Of a DNA stretch of 64,000 nucleotides, positions 26,389 to 36,735 are shown piece after piece. The position numbers and the translations under genes are program-made. The notes below the pieces were generated by a model. That model did not search any database. It was not told where the DNA came from and worked only from the letters and a program-made list of their open reading frames with translations. The DNA is taken from contig NZ_CP080203.1 of NCBI RefSeq assembly GCF_020424085.1, forward strand, positions 1,240,001-1,304,000. Reading direction: 5' to 3'. The stretch comes from Mycetocola spongiae (GTDB lineage Bacteria > Actinomycetota > Actinomycetes > Actinomycetales > Microbacteriaceae). How positions within the stretch are numbered: position 1 is the stretch's first letter; every line of letters begins with the position of its first letter.

Positions 26389-27888
26389 ATGGAGAAATCT
26401 CGTATCCGAGCCGTTCTGGCCCTCGGACTGATTGCGAGCCTCACGCTGGTCGGCTGCTCCGCGCCGGGCGGAGGGGGCACCTCCGCCGCGGACAGCGTGC
26501 GCGTTGGCCTGGTCCTGGAGCCCACCGACCTGAATATCCGCAAGACCTCCGGGGTGGCCCTCGACCAGGTACTGGTAGATAACGTCTATGAGGGCCTGGT
26601 GCGCCGCGATGCCGATGGCTCAATCGTGGACTCCCTCGCCACCGAGCACAGCGTCTCCCCCGATGGCCTCACCTATACCTTTAAGCTCGCGAGCGGCGTG
26701 ACCTTCCACGACGGCGGCCCGCTAAGCCCCTCCGATGTGCTGTGGTCGCTGAATCAGGCGCGCACCGATGAGACCATCAAGGATCACGTGCTGCTGTCCA
26801 AGGTGGCCTCGATCACCTCGCCCGATATGGGCACCATCGTGATCACCCTGAGCGAGCCCGATAGCAATCTGCTGTGGGCCCTCGGCGGCCGCGTGGGCCA
26901 GATCCTCGAAGAGTCCTCGGCCAATGACCTGGCGCTCTCGGCCAATGGCACGGGCCCCTATACCGCCAAGGCCGGTTCCTGGAAGCAGGGCGATAGCCTC
27001 ACCCTCACCCGCAACGATAGCTACTGGGGAAAAAAGGCGGGCGTAAAAGAGGTGGTCTTCCAGTACATCCCCGATGCCACCGCCGCGGTTAATGCCACCC
27101 TGGGCGGCGATCTCGACGTCCAGACCGGCGTGAACGCCAATCTGCGCAGCCAGCTCGAAAACTCCCCCGATTTCACCGTGACCGATGGCCTCACCACCGA
27201 TAAATACACGCTGGTTTTTAACCAGGAGCGCGCGCCACTGGGCGATCCGCGGGTGCGCGAGGCGCTGCGCGTGGGCATCGACCATGCCGCGCTGATCCAG
27301 GCCATCGGCGGCGCGGGTGTGCCGCTCGGGGGCCCGATCCCCGAGCTTGATCCCGGCTATCAGGACCTGAGCAACCGGCTGCCCTTTGATCCCGAGCGCG
27401 CCCGCGCGCTGCTGGCCGAGGCCGGAGCCTCCGATCTGAAGCTCAGCCTGTCCATTTCCAACCACTACGGCACCGATATCCCCAATGTGCTGGTCTCGCA
27501 GTTCAAAAACATCGGCGTCACGCTAGAGGTGAAGCGCATGGAGTTCCCCACCTGGCTGAACGACGTATATAAAAACCATAATTTTGACCTGTCGATGGTG
27601 AACCATGCGGAGTCCCGCGATTTTGGCAACTGGACCAACCCCGATTATTACTTCGGCTATAACAACCCTCGCGTGCGGGAGCTTTTTGCCGAATCGGTGG
27701 CCGCAATCGAGCCCGAGCAGGCCGCGGCAAAGCTGAGCGAGGCCGCGCTGATCGTGGCCGAGGATAACCCCGCCGACTGGCTCTATACCGGCACCGCAAT
27801 CACCGCGATCCGCAACGGCATCACCGGGTTCCCCACCGATTCCACCACCTCCCGCCTCTATCTCGGCAATCTCGCCGTCACGGAGTGA
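26389..27888 (+). CDS. Peptide/nickel-type ABC transporter, substrate-binding lipoprotein
   Basis: 499 residues from the ATG at 26389 (AAAGG about ten bases upstream). Signal peptide with lipobox LVGC; mature domain of the DppA/OppA (SBP family 5) type, with VYEGLVRRDADGSIVDSLATE, the usual early motif, and LSLSISNHYGTD later. Extracellular receptor for peptides or similar solutes. First gene of a five-gene operon whose members all overlap by four bases. The solute is not predictable. Confidence 0.92.
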   Translation: MEKSRIRAVLALGLIASLTLVGCSAPGGGGTSAADSVRVGLVLEPTDLNIRKTSGVALDQVLVDNVYEGLVRRDADGSIVDSLATEHSVSPDGLTYTFKLASGVTFHDGGPLSPSDVLWSLNQARTDETIKDHVLLSKVASITSPDMGTIVITLSEPDSNLLWALGGRVGQILEESSANDLALSANGTGPYTAKAGSWKQGDSLTLTRNDSYWGKKAGVKEVVFQYIPDATAAVNATLGGDLDVQTGVNANLRSQLENSPDFTVTDGLTTDKYTLVFNQERAPLGDPRVREALRVGIDHAALIQAIGGAGVPLGGPIPELDPGYQDLSNRLPFDPERARALLAEAGASDLKLSLSISNHYGTDIPNVLVSQFKNIGVTLEVKRMEFPTWLNDVYKNHNFDLSMVNHAESRDFGNWTNPDYYFGYNNPRVRELFAESVAAIEPEQAAAKLSEAALIVAEDNPADWLYTGTAITAIRNGITGFPTDSTTSRLYLGNLAVTE

Positions 27889-28838
27889 CCCGCTTTATCC
27901 TCACCCGTCTGCTCCTGCTTGCGCTGGGGCTGACACTGGCGAGCCTGCTGATCTTTTTTACGCTGCGGCTGCTGCCGGGCGATGTGGCGCAGGTGATCGC
28001 GGGTACCGATTCCTCCCCCGAACAGCTTGCGCATATCCGGGAGAGCCTGCACCTGGACGATCCGCTCCTGGCCCAGTACGGTTCCTGGATCGGCGGGATT
28101 CTGCACGGCGATTTTGGGAACTCGGCGATCACCGGGACCCCGGTGGCCTCCGAGCTGGTGCAGAAGGCCGAGGTCACGGTGCCGCTCGCGCTGCTCTCGC
28201 TGCTGATCGCCCTGCTGATCGCGGTCCCGCTCGGGGTGGCCTCCGCGCTGCGGCGCGGAAAGCTCTCGGGCACGCTGCTCGGCGGCGGCGCGCAGGCCCT
28301 CGCCGCGGTGCCCGTGGTCTGGGCCGGCATGATGCTGGTGATTATTTTTTCGCTCTGGCTCGGCTGGCTTCCCGCGCAGGGTTTCCCGCGCCAGGGCTGG
28401 GCCGATCCGGGCCGCGCGTTGACAGCGCTGCTACTGCCGGCCATCACGATTGGGCTGGTGGAGGGTGCGGTGTTGCTGCGCTTTATCCGCTCCTCCACGA
28501 TCGACGCGATCGGTCGCGATTATGTGCGCACCGCCGCGGCCGGCGGCCTGACCCGCACCCGCGCGCTGATCACCCAGGGGATGCCCGCGGTGGCGCTCTC
28601 AACCCTCTCGGTGCTGGGCATTCAGGTGGCCGGGCTCCTGGTAGGGACCGTGCTTGTGGAGCAGCTCTTCACCCTGCCCGGGATCGGCCGGATGCTTGTG
28701 GCCGATGTGGGCAATCGGGATCTCCCCAAGGTGCAGAGTGAGATCCTGATCCTCACGGCACTCGTGCTGATCATCGGCACCCTCATCGATATCACGCATC
28801 GGGCCCTGGACCCGCGACAGCGCGAGGCCGCCGAATGA
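27885..28838 (+). CDS. Peptide ABC transporter permease (DppB type)
   Basis: 317 residues from the GTG at 27885, overlapping the receptor stop (GTGA). Begins with a membrane helix and the DppB signature LLPGDVAQVIAG, then IRESLHLDDPLLAQYGSWIGGILHGDFG in pieces, and five further helices. The EAA-type loop is RDYVRTAAAGGLTRTRAL near residues 205-222. Forms the channel with the next permease. Confidence 0.94.
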   Translation: MTRFILTRLLLLALGLTLASLLIFFTLRLLPGDVAQVIAGTDSSPEQLAHIRESLHLDDPLLAQYGSWIGGILHGDFGNSAITGTPVASELVQKAEVTVPLALLSLLIALLIAVPLGVASALRRGKLSGTLLGGGAQALAAVPVVWAGMMLVIIFSLWLGWLPAQGFPRQGWADPGRALTALLLPAITIGLVEGAVLLRFIRSSTIDAIGRDYVRTAAAGGLTRTRALITQGMPAVALSTLSVLGIQVAGLLVGTVLVEQLFTLPGIGRMLVADVGNRDLPKVQSEILILTALVLIIGTLIDITHRALDPRQREAAE

Positions 28839-29671
28839 TCGGGCGGCTGCTGCGCCATCCGGCCGGGGGCTTTGGGCTCACGGTCGCCGCGCTGGTATGC
28901 CTCGCGGCGGCGGTCTCGCTGCTCTGGACACCGCATGATCCCGTTTTCACCGATCCGGCCAATGGCTGGCTCACCCCCTCCCTTAATCACCCGTTTGGCA
29001 CCGATAATTCGGGCCGGGATATCTTCAGCCTGATCCTCGCCGGGTCCCGGGTCACCGTGATCGTGGCGGTCTTCTCCGCCGCGCTGGCCGGCGTGATCGG
29101 GATCATCCTGGCGGCGCTGGGCTCGCTCACCCGGCGCTGGTTCCGGGAGACCATTGCGGTGCTCATCGACGTATTAATCGCGTTTCCCACGATCCTGATT
29201 GCGCTGCTGCTCGCGGCGGCCTGGGGCGGCTCCCTCGCGGTGGTCATCGGGGCCGTGGGCATCAGCTTTGGCGTGAATATCGGCCGCATCACGCGGCCCG
29301 AGATTCGCGCGGTATTGCACTCCGATTATGTGCTGGCGGGGCGCGCCGCGGGGCTGAGCAACCTGCGGGTGCTGTGGCGGCATATCCTGCCCAATGTGGC
29401 ACCGGTATTTATCGTGCAGCTGTCCTGGTGCATGGCCCTCGCGGTGCTCGCCGAGGCGGGACTCAGCTACCTGGGCTATGGCGCTCCCGCGAGCATGCCC
29501 TCCTGGGGTCGGCTGCTCTCGGAGCTGCAAACCTATATCGGGGTGCAGCCGCTCTCGGTGCTGTGGCCGGGACTGGTGATCACGATCACGGTGCTCGGTT
29601 TTAACCTGCTCGGCGATGGCCTGCGCGATGTGACCGATCCGACCCTGGACCGTAGGGAGGCCACGGCATGA
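28835..29671 (+). CDS. Peptide ABC transporter permease (DppC type)
   Basis: 278 residues, ATG overlapping the previous stop in ATGA. LNHPFGTDNSGRDIFS near residues 47-62 is the DppC-type periplasmic motif, and YVLAGRAAGLSNLRVLWRHILPN is the EAA loop facing the ATPases. Six membrane helices. Ends in ATGA overlap with the first ATPase gene. Confidence 0.94.
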   Translation: MIGRLLRHPAGGFGLTVAALVCLAAAVSLLWTPHDPVFTDPANGWLTPSLNHPFGTDNSGRDIFSLILAGSRVTVIVAVFSAALAGVIGIILAALGSLTRRWFRETIAVLIDVLIAFPTILIALLLAAAWGGSLAVVIGAVGISFGVNIGRITRPEIRAVLHSDYVLAGRAAGLSNLRVLWRHILPNVAPVFIVQLSWCMALAVLAEAGLSYLGYGAPASMPSWGRLLSELQTYIGVQPLSVLWPGLVITITVLGFNLLGDGLRDVTDPTLDRREATA

Positions 29672-30455
29672 GCCTGAGCGTGGAAAACCTGAGTATTCGT
29701 TTTGGCACGACCACCGTGGTGGATGACGTGAGTTTTCGGGTGGGGCCGGGCGAGCGCCTGGGCCTCGTGGGCGAGTCAGGTTCGGGGAAATCCCTGACGG
29801 CCCTCGCCATCCTGGGATTGCTGCCCGCGGAGGCCGAGGCCAGCGGGAGCATCCGGGTGGATGGCGAGGAGATTCTGGGCCGACCCGATCGTGAGGTTGC
29901 CCGTTTGCGCGGCGGCCGGATCGGGATGGTCTTTCAGGAGCCGCGCACCGCGCTGAATCCGCTGCGGGTGATCGGCCGCCAGATAGCAGAGCCGGCCCGG
30001 ATCCACGGCCGCCTGAATCGGGCACAGACGCGGGAGACGGCGCTGAGGATGGCCTCGCTGGTGGGGCTGCCGGAGCCCGCCGAGCTGCTCCGCCGCTATC
30101 CGCATCAGCTCTCGGGCGGGCAGCGGCAGCGCGTGAGCATTGCCGCGGCGCTCTCGGCCAGGCCGCGGCTGCTGATCGCCGATGAGCCCACCACCGCCCT
30201 GGATGTCACGGTTCAATCGGAGATCCTGGCGCTCTTTGATCGGCTGGTGACCGAGACCGGCAGCTCGCTAATTTTTATTACCCATGATCTTTCGGTGCTG
30301 GCGCGCATCGCCGATTCCGCGGTGGTGCTCTCGCACGGCCGGGTGGTGGAGCAGACCTCGGTCGAGACCCTGCTGAGCGCACCCGCCTCGGAGCTGGGAA
30401 AGCGGCTGCTCGCGGCCGCGCGGCGCACTGCCTTTCACCCCGGAACGGAGCGGCC

Positions 30456-30459
<4 letters not shown>
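29668..30459 (+). CDS. Peptide ABC transporter ATPase (DppD type)
   Basis: 263 residues. Walker A GESGSGKS at about 36-43, Q-loop in MVFQEPRTALNP, signature LSGGQRQRVSIAAAL, Walker B LLIADEPTTALD and switch His in LIFITHDLSVLA. It lacks the C-terminal oligopeptide extension seen in longer DppD/OppD proteins, so it is a short form. ATGA overlaps on both sides. Confidence 0.93.
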
Positions 30460-31271
<812 letters not shown>

Positions 31272-31679
31272 TTGGGCAACTGCATGGGCGGCCTATGCGC
31301 GGAGAGGTAGGGCGGCGGCCGGGCAGCCCCGGGTGTACTCCCCCACGGCCGCACCCCGCCGCGGCAGCGGGAGACTATCGGGGCGGCTAGCCCTCGGCAC
31401 GCTTGATCGCGGGCGGACCGGAATACTCGGGGCGGAGGGTGAATACCCATAACGCGCCACGCCTCCGCCTGGCCCCGTGCGGATCCGGCGCTCCCCCGAG
31501 GCCTGCGTGAACTCCGTGGGCAACGCTATCGCCCATTCGTCCGGGTCCCGCCCCCGATCGCCGTCCCCGATATTTCCCCCGCAAATCCCGGGCCTGCCGG
31601 ATCGCGTGGGGCAGGTTTATAGGAAGTTGAAAGCGCCGGCGCTAATAGATATCCGGCTCGGGTGCGGGCTAACCCGATT
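31272..31679. other. 408-base non-coding gap after the peptide ABC operon
   Basis: Short open frames exist on both strands but none has a ribosome site or recognisable protein. The only structured element I see is a weak hairpin TCGGGT/ACCCGA followed by TTTT at about 31658-31681, which could end plus-strand transcription just at the convergent MarR stop. Confidence 0.5.
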
Positions 31680-32186
31680 TTAGGCCGGGGTCGGGGCGCC
31701 CGCGGGGGCCGCGGGCTCGGCATCGTCCTCATCGGCGAGGAACATCGCCCGACCCAGTGCCTCCACACCCTGTACCAGCGCGCGCAGGTCCTCCATCGAC
31801 ATCAGGTGGAATACCGTGCGGCGCAGCTCGGGCTCGGTCACGATCAGCTGGCGCACCACGGCCTGGCCTGATTCGGTGGGCACCAGGTGGCGCACGCGGC
31901 GATCGGTGGCATCGGCGGTGCGGCGCACCATGCCCTGCTCCACGAGCCGGTCCACGATGCCCGAGACCGTGGCCAGGGTGATGCCGAGGGTATCGCCGAG
32001 CTGCTGCGCGGTGGCCTTGCCCTCGCGAATAATGATGATCCCCAAAACCTTCAGCTGTTTAACAGTAAGGGGGAGATCCAGGAGTGTGCTGAGCGATTTA
32101 TTCAGCTGGCGGTTCTCCGTATCGTGCTGAAATGCGCCAAAGCGGGCGATGAGCTCGTCCCGTTCGGTCTGCTCGGACCGCGACAT
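31680..32186 (-). CDS. MarR-family transcriptional regulator
   Basis: 168 residues from the ATG at 32186. The winged helix at about 40-110 has LTVKQLKVLGIIIIREGKATAQQLGDTLG in pieces, ITLATVSGIVDRLVEQGMV as recognition helix and RRTADATDRRVRHL as wing. The acidic Pro/Ala C-terminus is disordered. Divergent from an RND pump with two palindromes between the starts, so it very likely represses both genes and is released by a pump substrate (inferred). Confidence 0.93.
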   Translation of the reverse strand: MSRSEQTERDELIARFGAFQHDTENRQLNKSLSTLLDLPLTVKQLKVLGIIIIREGKATAQQLGDTLGITLATVSGIVDRLVEQGMVRRTADATDRRVRHLVPTESGQAVVRQLIVTEPELRRTVFHLMSMEDLRALVQGVEALGRAMFLADEDDAEPAAPAGAPTPA

Positions 32187-32225
32187 CGCGACCTCCTCTC
32201 GGCGTTCCCACGCCCCAAAAACTAC

Positions 32226-32257
32226 TTAGCCTCATGCTAATCTTAGCCCGTTGCTAA
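32226..32257. promoter_or_regulatory. Twin MarR operator-like palindromes
   Basis: TTAGCCTCATGCTAA (32226-32240) and TTAGCCCGTTGCTAA (32243-32257) share the arms TTAGC and GCTAA around five unlike bases; centres are 17 bases apart. They occupy the promoter region of the divergent MarR and pump genes, upstream of TATTTT at 32265-32270. Two sites for two MarR dimers are the simplest reading. Confidence 0.75.
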
Positions 32258-32288
32258 CCATCCCTATTTTATAAGGACGTTCACCACA

Positions 32289-35200
32289 GTGCACAGACTT
32301 GCCAAACTCAGCCTAGCCAATCGCGCGGTGGTTGCGTTACTTACCCTCCTCATCACCGGCGTGGGCCTCTTCTCGATGGCCTCCCTGAAGCAGGAGCTCA
32401 TCCCGTCCATCAGCATCCCGCAGACCAGCGTGCTCACCGTCTCCCCCGGCTCCAGCCCGGAGGTTGTGGACGAGCAGATCGGTCTGCCCCTGTCCCAGGC
32501 GCTGAAAAACGTGGAAAACGTCGAGTCCGTGGTCTCCACGTCCTCGGCCAATGCCTCGATCATCACCGTCGGCTCCAAATTTGGCGTGGACCAGAACGAG
32601 CTCAAGGCCAATATTCGCGCGGCAATCGACTCGGTCACCACGCTGCCCGAGAAGGCCGAGCCGCAGATCATGGCCGGCAGCGTCTCCGATATCCCCGTGG
32701 TCTCCCTCACCGCCTCCGCGGACGGAAGCCTGCAGGAACTCGCCGCCAAGCTCCAGAGCATCGCCGTCCCCGCCCTGGAGGGCATCGAGGGTGTGCGCGA
32801 GGTGCAGGTCAACGGCGCCATCGTGGAACGCGTCACGATCAGCCCGAACCCGCTCGCCCTCGCGGCAGCCGGGCTCAGCCCCACCGCAATTGCCGACGCA
32901 CTTGAGGCCAATGGCATCACCCTGCCCGTGGGTACCGTGCGCGAGGACGGCACGTCCCTCTCGGTCACCTCCGGCACCGCCGTGAACTCCGTGGAGGATA
33001 TCCGCGGCCTGCCGCTCCTGGGCGCCGGCACCCCCACCACCATCGGGGACGTGGCCACCGTGGAGATCACCGCCGAGGATGCCACCTCCATTACCCGCAC
33101 CAACGGCAAGGAGAGCCTGGCCCTCTCGATCACCGCCCTGCCCGATGCCGATATCGTGGCCATCTCCCACGATGTCACCGCGGCCCTGCCCGGCATCACC
33201 ACGGATCTGGGAGCGGGCGCGAGCCTGGTCACGATCTTCGATCAGGCCCCCTTTATCGAGGAGTCCATCTCGCACCTGGCGATCGAGGGCCTGCTGGGCC
33301 TGGTCTTTGCCGTGCTCATCATCCTGATCTTCCTGTTCTCGGTGCGCGCCACCATCGTCACCGCGATCTCCATCCCGCTCTCGGTCCTGGTGACGTTTAT
33401 CGGGCTGAACCTCGGCGGCTATTCGCTGAATATGCTCACCCTCGGTGCGCTCACGATTGCCATCGGCCGGGTCGTGGACGACTCGATCGTGGTGATCGAG
33501 AATATCCGCCGCCACCTGAGCTATGGCAAGCCCAAGATCGAGTCCATCCTCACCGGTGTGCGCGAGGTGGCCGGGGCAATCACCGCCTCGACCCTGACCA
33601 CCATCATGGTATTCCTGCCGATCGCCCTCGTGGATGGCATGGTGGGCGAGCTCTTCCGCCCCTTCGCCCTGACCGTGGCCATCGCGATGGCCTCCTCCCT
33701 GCTCGTGGCCCTCACGATCGTTCCCGTTCTGGCCTATTGGTTCCTGGGTGAGCCCCAGCGCGGCGTTAACGAGGCCGAGGTTCAGGCCGCCGCCGAGGAG
33801 AAGGAACGCAAGAGCCGCCTGCAGCGCGCCTATGTTCCGCTGCTGCGCGGCACCCAGAAGCACCCCGTGATCACCCTGGTATCCTCCGTGGTCCTGCTGG
33901 GTCTGACGTTTGCGATGGTTCCGATGCTGAAGGTGGACTTCCTCGGCAGCACCGGCCAGAACAGCGTCATCGTGACCCAGGAATTCCGGACCGGCTCCGA
34001 GCTGGACGCCGTGAGCGCCCAGACCGAGGCCACCGAACAGGCCATCCTGGAAACCGAGGGTGTGGAATCCGTGCTGCTGACCGCGGGCTCGGGCGGCATG
34101 GCCGCGATGCTGGGCGGCGGTGGCGGAACCGCCACCTTTATGGTCAATACCGATAAGGACGCCGATCAGGGTGCCCTGCAGGAGGACCTGAAGAAGCGCT
34201 TCGCGAAGCTTGACGCCGCGGAAGACATCACCATCGGCGCCTCCTCCCCCGGCTTTGGCGGCTCCAGCGTGGACGTGATTGTGCGCGCCCACGAGGACGG
34301 CGACGCCCTGGCCACGGCCGCGGATCTGGTCTATGACGCCGTGAAGGATACCGATCAGGTGAGCGAGGTCGCCAGCGACCGCGCCGCCGATACGCCCTCG
34401 CTGCGCATCGATGTGAACCGCACCGCCGCCGCGGCCGCGGGCCTGACCGAGATCCAGGTGACCGGCATGATCGCCGCGACCCTCTCGCCCTCAAGCGTGG
34501 GCAGCGTGCACCTGGGCGGCAGCGAGCTCTCGATCTATATTAATAACGGCACCGTGCCGACCACCCCGGCCGAGCTGGAGGCGCTGATCCTGCCGACGAT
34601 GACCGGCATGGTTCCGCTCACCGCCCTCGCGAGCGTGGAGACGGTCAATACCCCCGCAACCATCACCCGCGATAAGGGCGAGCTGATTGCGACCATCTCG
34701 CTCACGCCCGAGGAGGGCGCGCTCGGGGAGGTCACCGGCCAGGTCACCCGGGCCCTGGATAAGCTGGATCTGCCCGCGGGAGTCAGCGCCGAGGTTGGTG
34801 GCCTCAGCGCCGACCAGAGCGAGGCCTTCTCGCAGCTGGGTCTGGCCATGCTGATTGCAATCGCGATCGTCTACCTGCTGATGGTGGCCACGTTCCGTTC
34901 GCTGATTCAGCCGCTGATCCTGCTGGTCTCGATCCCGTTTGCCGCCACCGGGGCCATCGCCCTGCTGCTGGCCACGGGCCGCCCGCTGGGCATCGCCTCG
35001 CTGATCGGCATGCTGATGCTGATCGGGGTGGTGGTGACCAACGCGATTGTGCTGATCGACCTCGTCAACCAGTACCGCCGCCAGGGGCAGAGCGTGGCCG
35101 ATGCCGTGTTCAACGGGGCCCGGCAGCGCCTGCGGCCGATCCTGATGACGGCACTCGCGACGATCTTTGCGCTGATTCCGATGGCGCTGGGTCTGACCGG

Positions 35201-35372
35201 GTCCAGCGGGTTCATCTCCCAGGACCTCGCAATCGTGGTGATCGGCGGGCTGATCTCCTCCACGGCCCTCACGCTGATCCTGGTGCCCGTGCTCTATCGC
35301 CTGATCGAGGGGCGCAACGAGCGCCGGCACGCGGCCCGCGAGGCCCGGCTGAACGCCCGCGCAGGGTCCTAA
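32289..35372 (+). CDS. RND-type efflux transporter (AcrB/HAE1-like)
   Basis: 1027 residues from the GTG at 32289. Twelve-helix RND plan: TM1 at about 10-30, first porter loop about 31-335, a central helix bundle with the proton-relay acids in IAIGRVVDDSIVVIENI, second porter loop about 560-835, and a final bundle with LIGMLMLIGVVVTNAIVLIDL. It resembles the Gram-positive SwrC/YerP group. No membrane-fusion or outer-membrane partner is encoded next to it, as expected for a single-membrane cell. Probable drug, surfactant or lipid exporter under MarR control. Ends at a strong terminator. Confidence 0.92.
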   Translation: MHRLAKLSLANRAVVALLTLLITGVGLFSMASLKQELIPSISIPQTSVLTVSPGSSPEVVDEQIGLPLSQALKNVENVESVVSTSSANASIITVGSKFGVDQNELKANIRAAIDSVTTLPEKAEPQIMAGSVSDIPVVSLTASADGSLQELAAKLQSIAVPALEGIEGVREVQVNGAIVERVTISPNPLALAAAGLSPTAIADALEANGITLPVGTVREDGTSLSVTSGTAVNSVEDIRGLPLLGAGTPTTIGDVATVEITAEDATSITRTNGKESLALSITALPDADIVAISHDVTAALPGITTDLGAGASLVTIFDQAPFIEESISHLAIEGLLGLVFAVLIILIFLFSVRATIVTAISIPLSVLVTFIGLNLGGYSLNMLTLGALTIAIGRVVDDSIVVIENIRRHLSYGKPKIESILTGVREVAGAITASTLTTIMVFLPIALVDGMVGELFRPFALTVAIAMASSLLVALTIVPVLAYWFLGEPQRGVNEAEVQAAAEEKERKSRLQRAYVPLLRGTQKHPVITLVSSVVLLGLTFAMVPMLKVDFLGSTGQNSVIVTQEFRTGSELDAVSAQTEATEQAILETEGVESVLLTAGSGGMAAMLGGGGGTATFMVNTDKDADQGALQEDLKKRFAKLDAAEDITIGASSPGFGGSSVDVIVRAHEDGDALATAADLVYDAVKDTDQVSEVASDRAADTPSLRIDVNRTAAAAAGLTEIQVTGMIAATLSPSSVGSVHLGGSELSIYINNGTVPTTPAELEALILPTMTGMVPLTALASVETVNTPATITRDKGELIATISLTPEEGALGEVTGQVTRALDKLDLPAGVSAEVGGLSADQSEAFSQLGLAMLIAIAIVYLLMVATFRSLIQPLILLVSIPFAATGAIALLLATGRPLGIASLIGMLMLIGVVVTNAIVLIDLVNQYRRQGQSVADAVFNGARQRLRPILMTALATIFALIPMALGLTGSSGFISQDLAIVVIGGLISSTALTLILVPVLYRLIEGRNERRHAAREARLNARAGS

Positions 35373-35383
35373 CCCGCCGCGCC

Positions 35384-35431
35384 AAAACGGCACCGCCGCC
35401 CGGAATATCTTCCGGGCGGCGGTGCCGTTTT
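35384..35431. terminator. Very strong bidirectional terminator
   Basis: A 22-base perfect inverted repeat (35384-35405 with 35410-35431), loop TATC, with AAAA and TTTT at the ends so that each strand shows a U-tract. It ends the pump gene and the convergent gene at 35442. Confidence 0.95.
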
Positions 35432-35441
35432 ATGCGGGGTA

Positions 35442-35864
35442 TTAGTCCCAGATCACCGAGTAGACGCGCGCGCCCGCGGGGATCTCGGGCACATCCGTGA
35501 ACCAGTCATCGGGATAAACATAACCCTCGTTCACCCCCGTGGAATCCAGCCCCGAGGTCCAGGCCTCGCACTCCTCGGCACTCGCGGTGGTGCACAGCGC
35601 CACGGCCTCACCCGAGAGCACCCCAAAGGGCTCCTCGAAGGTCTCCTCGTGAATCTGCACCCGCACCCAGGCCACCTCGGGGCGGGCCTCGATCTCGCGG
35701 AAGCGGGCGAGGAAATCGGCGAGCGGCGGACGGCCATAACCCCACTCATTGGGCGCAATGGAATCCTGCACCGTATTGCCCTCAAAAAACTCGGCGAGGG
35801 TCAGCAGGGGGAAGCGGTCTTCGGCGGCGGCGGCGCGACGTCGCACCTCGGTGAGCTCGATCAT
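35442..35864 (-). CDS. Hypothetical protein, 140 residues
   Basis: Starts MIELTEVRRRAAAAEDRFPL at the ATG 35864; acidic, soluble, no signal or membrane segment. Segments such as WGYGRPPLADFLARFREIE and PEVAWVRVQIHEE look like a compact alpha/beta fold, and it ends ARVYSVIWD. I do not recognise a family. It lies ten bases after the ankyrin gene and is surely cotranscribed with it and tex. Confidence 0.7.
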   Translation of the reverse strand: MIELTEVRRRAAAAEDRFPLLTLAEFFEGNTVQDSIAPNEWGYGRPPLADFLARFREIEARPEVAWVRVQIHEETFEEPFGVLSGEAVALCTTASAEECEAWTSGLDSTGVNEGYVYPDDWFTDVPEIPAGARVYSVIWD

Positions 35865-35874
35865 GGTCCCGAGT

Positions 35875-36735
35875 TTACCCGGCGTCGAACTCGCCCTCGT
35901 AATAGCGGGCCAGAAGTTTAAACGGATCGGCAAAAAACTGCGGCCAGGTGCCCAGTATCGCGAGGCTCTCCCCGCAGGAGGTATCGCGGGCGATCACGCG
36001 ACCCTCGTCCCGATCCCAGAGAATCTGGGTCTCATAACCGTCCACCGCGCGGCTGAGCCTGAGCACGCGGCGCCCGTTCACCTCAAAGGGCACGGCATCG
36101 GCCAGGGTGAAAAACGTGATCCAGCGCACGGCCGCGCCGCGCGGGGCACGCAGCAGCGGATCGGCGGCGCTCAAAAACCCGCGCAGGGTCTGCGGGAGCC
36201 GATATTCGGCGATGCGCTCCGCGACCACCTCGGGATCATGTTGATCCCAGGACTCAAACTCGCGCAGATATTCGGCCATCTCCACGCGGCCACGCTCAAC
36301 CGCGATCAGATAGGGGCGCATGCCCTCGGCCTCCTCCTGGTCCACGGTGGCCCCGGCCTCAACCAGGGCGCGCACCATGTCCAGCTCGCCATAGCGCGCG
36401 GCGACCCCGAGCGCGCCCGGGCCCCAGGGATATACGGAATCCGGATCGGCATAATCCGGGTCCGCCCCCAGCCCCAGCAGGATAGCCACCGCCTGTTCAT
36501 CGCCCGTGCCCACCGCCGAGCGCAGCGCGGCACCGGCATGATCGCGCGCGCGATGGCCCAGCTCGTGGATCACCGCGAGATTCTCATAGCGGTCGCCCGC
36601 GAGCGCCTCGCTAAAGGCCTCCCCGCCGCTCGGGGTGAGCGCGTCCACATCCGCGCCGCGCGCGGCAAGCCCGCGCAGGACCTCGGGCGTATCGTGGCGC
36701 GCCGCGAGCAGAAACTCGGCGTCGAGGCTAGCCAC
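35875..36735 (-). CDS. Ankyrin-repeat protein
   Basis: 286 residues from the GTG at 36735, which overlaps the end of tex by eight bases. Residues about 1-125 hold three or four ankyrin units (SLDAEFLLAARHDTPEVLRGLAARGADVD; GDEQAVAILLGLGADPDYAD; ARYGELDMVRALVEAGATVD in parts). The C-terminal half (about 150-286) is unrelated and Trp/Phe-rich, with CGESLAILG. Likely a cytoplasmic protein-binding factor; the partner is unknown. A longer in-frame extension lies inside tex and is rejected. Confidence 0.8.
   Translation of the reverse strand: MASLDAEFLLAARHDTPEVLRGLAARGADVDALTPSGGEAFSEALAGDRYENLAVIHELGHRARDHAGAALRSAVGTGDEQAVAILLGLGADPDYADPDSVYPWGPGALGVAARYGELDMVRALVEAGATVDQEEAEGMRPYLIAVERGRVEMAEYLREFESWDQHDPEVVAERIAEYRLPQTLRGFLSAADPLLRAPRGAAVRWITFFTLADAVPFEVNGRRVLRLSRAVDGYETQILWDRDEGRVIARDTSCGESLAILGTWPQFFADPFKLLARYYEGEFDAG

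Noticed and set aside
31272-31679. Short frames in the gap after the peptide ABC operon
   Set aside because: No ribosome sites, no recognisable protein and Arg/Pro-rich translations in all frames.
32337-34292. 651-codon frame antisense to the RND pump
   Set aside because: Gly/His/Asp-rich shadow of a clear transporter gene; no start signal or family.
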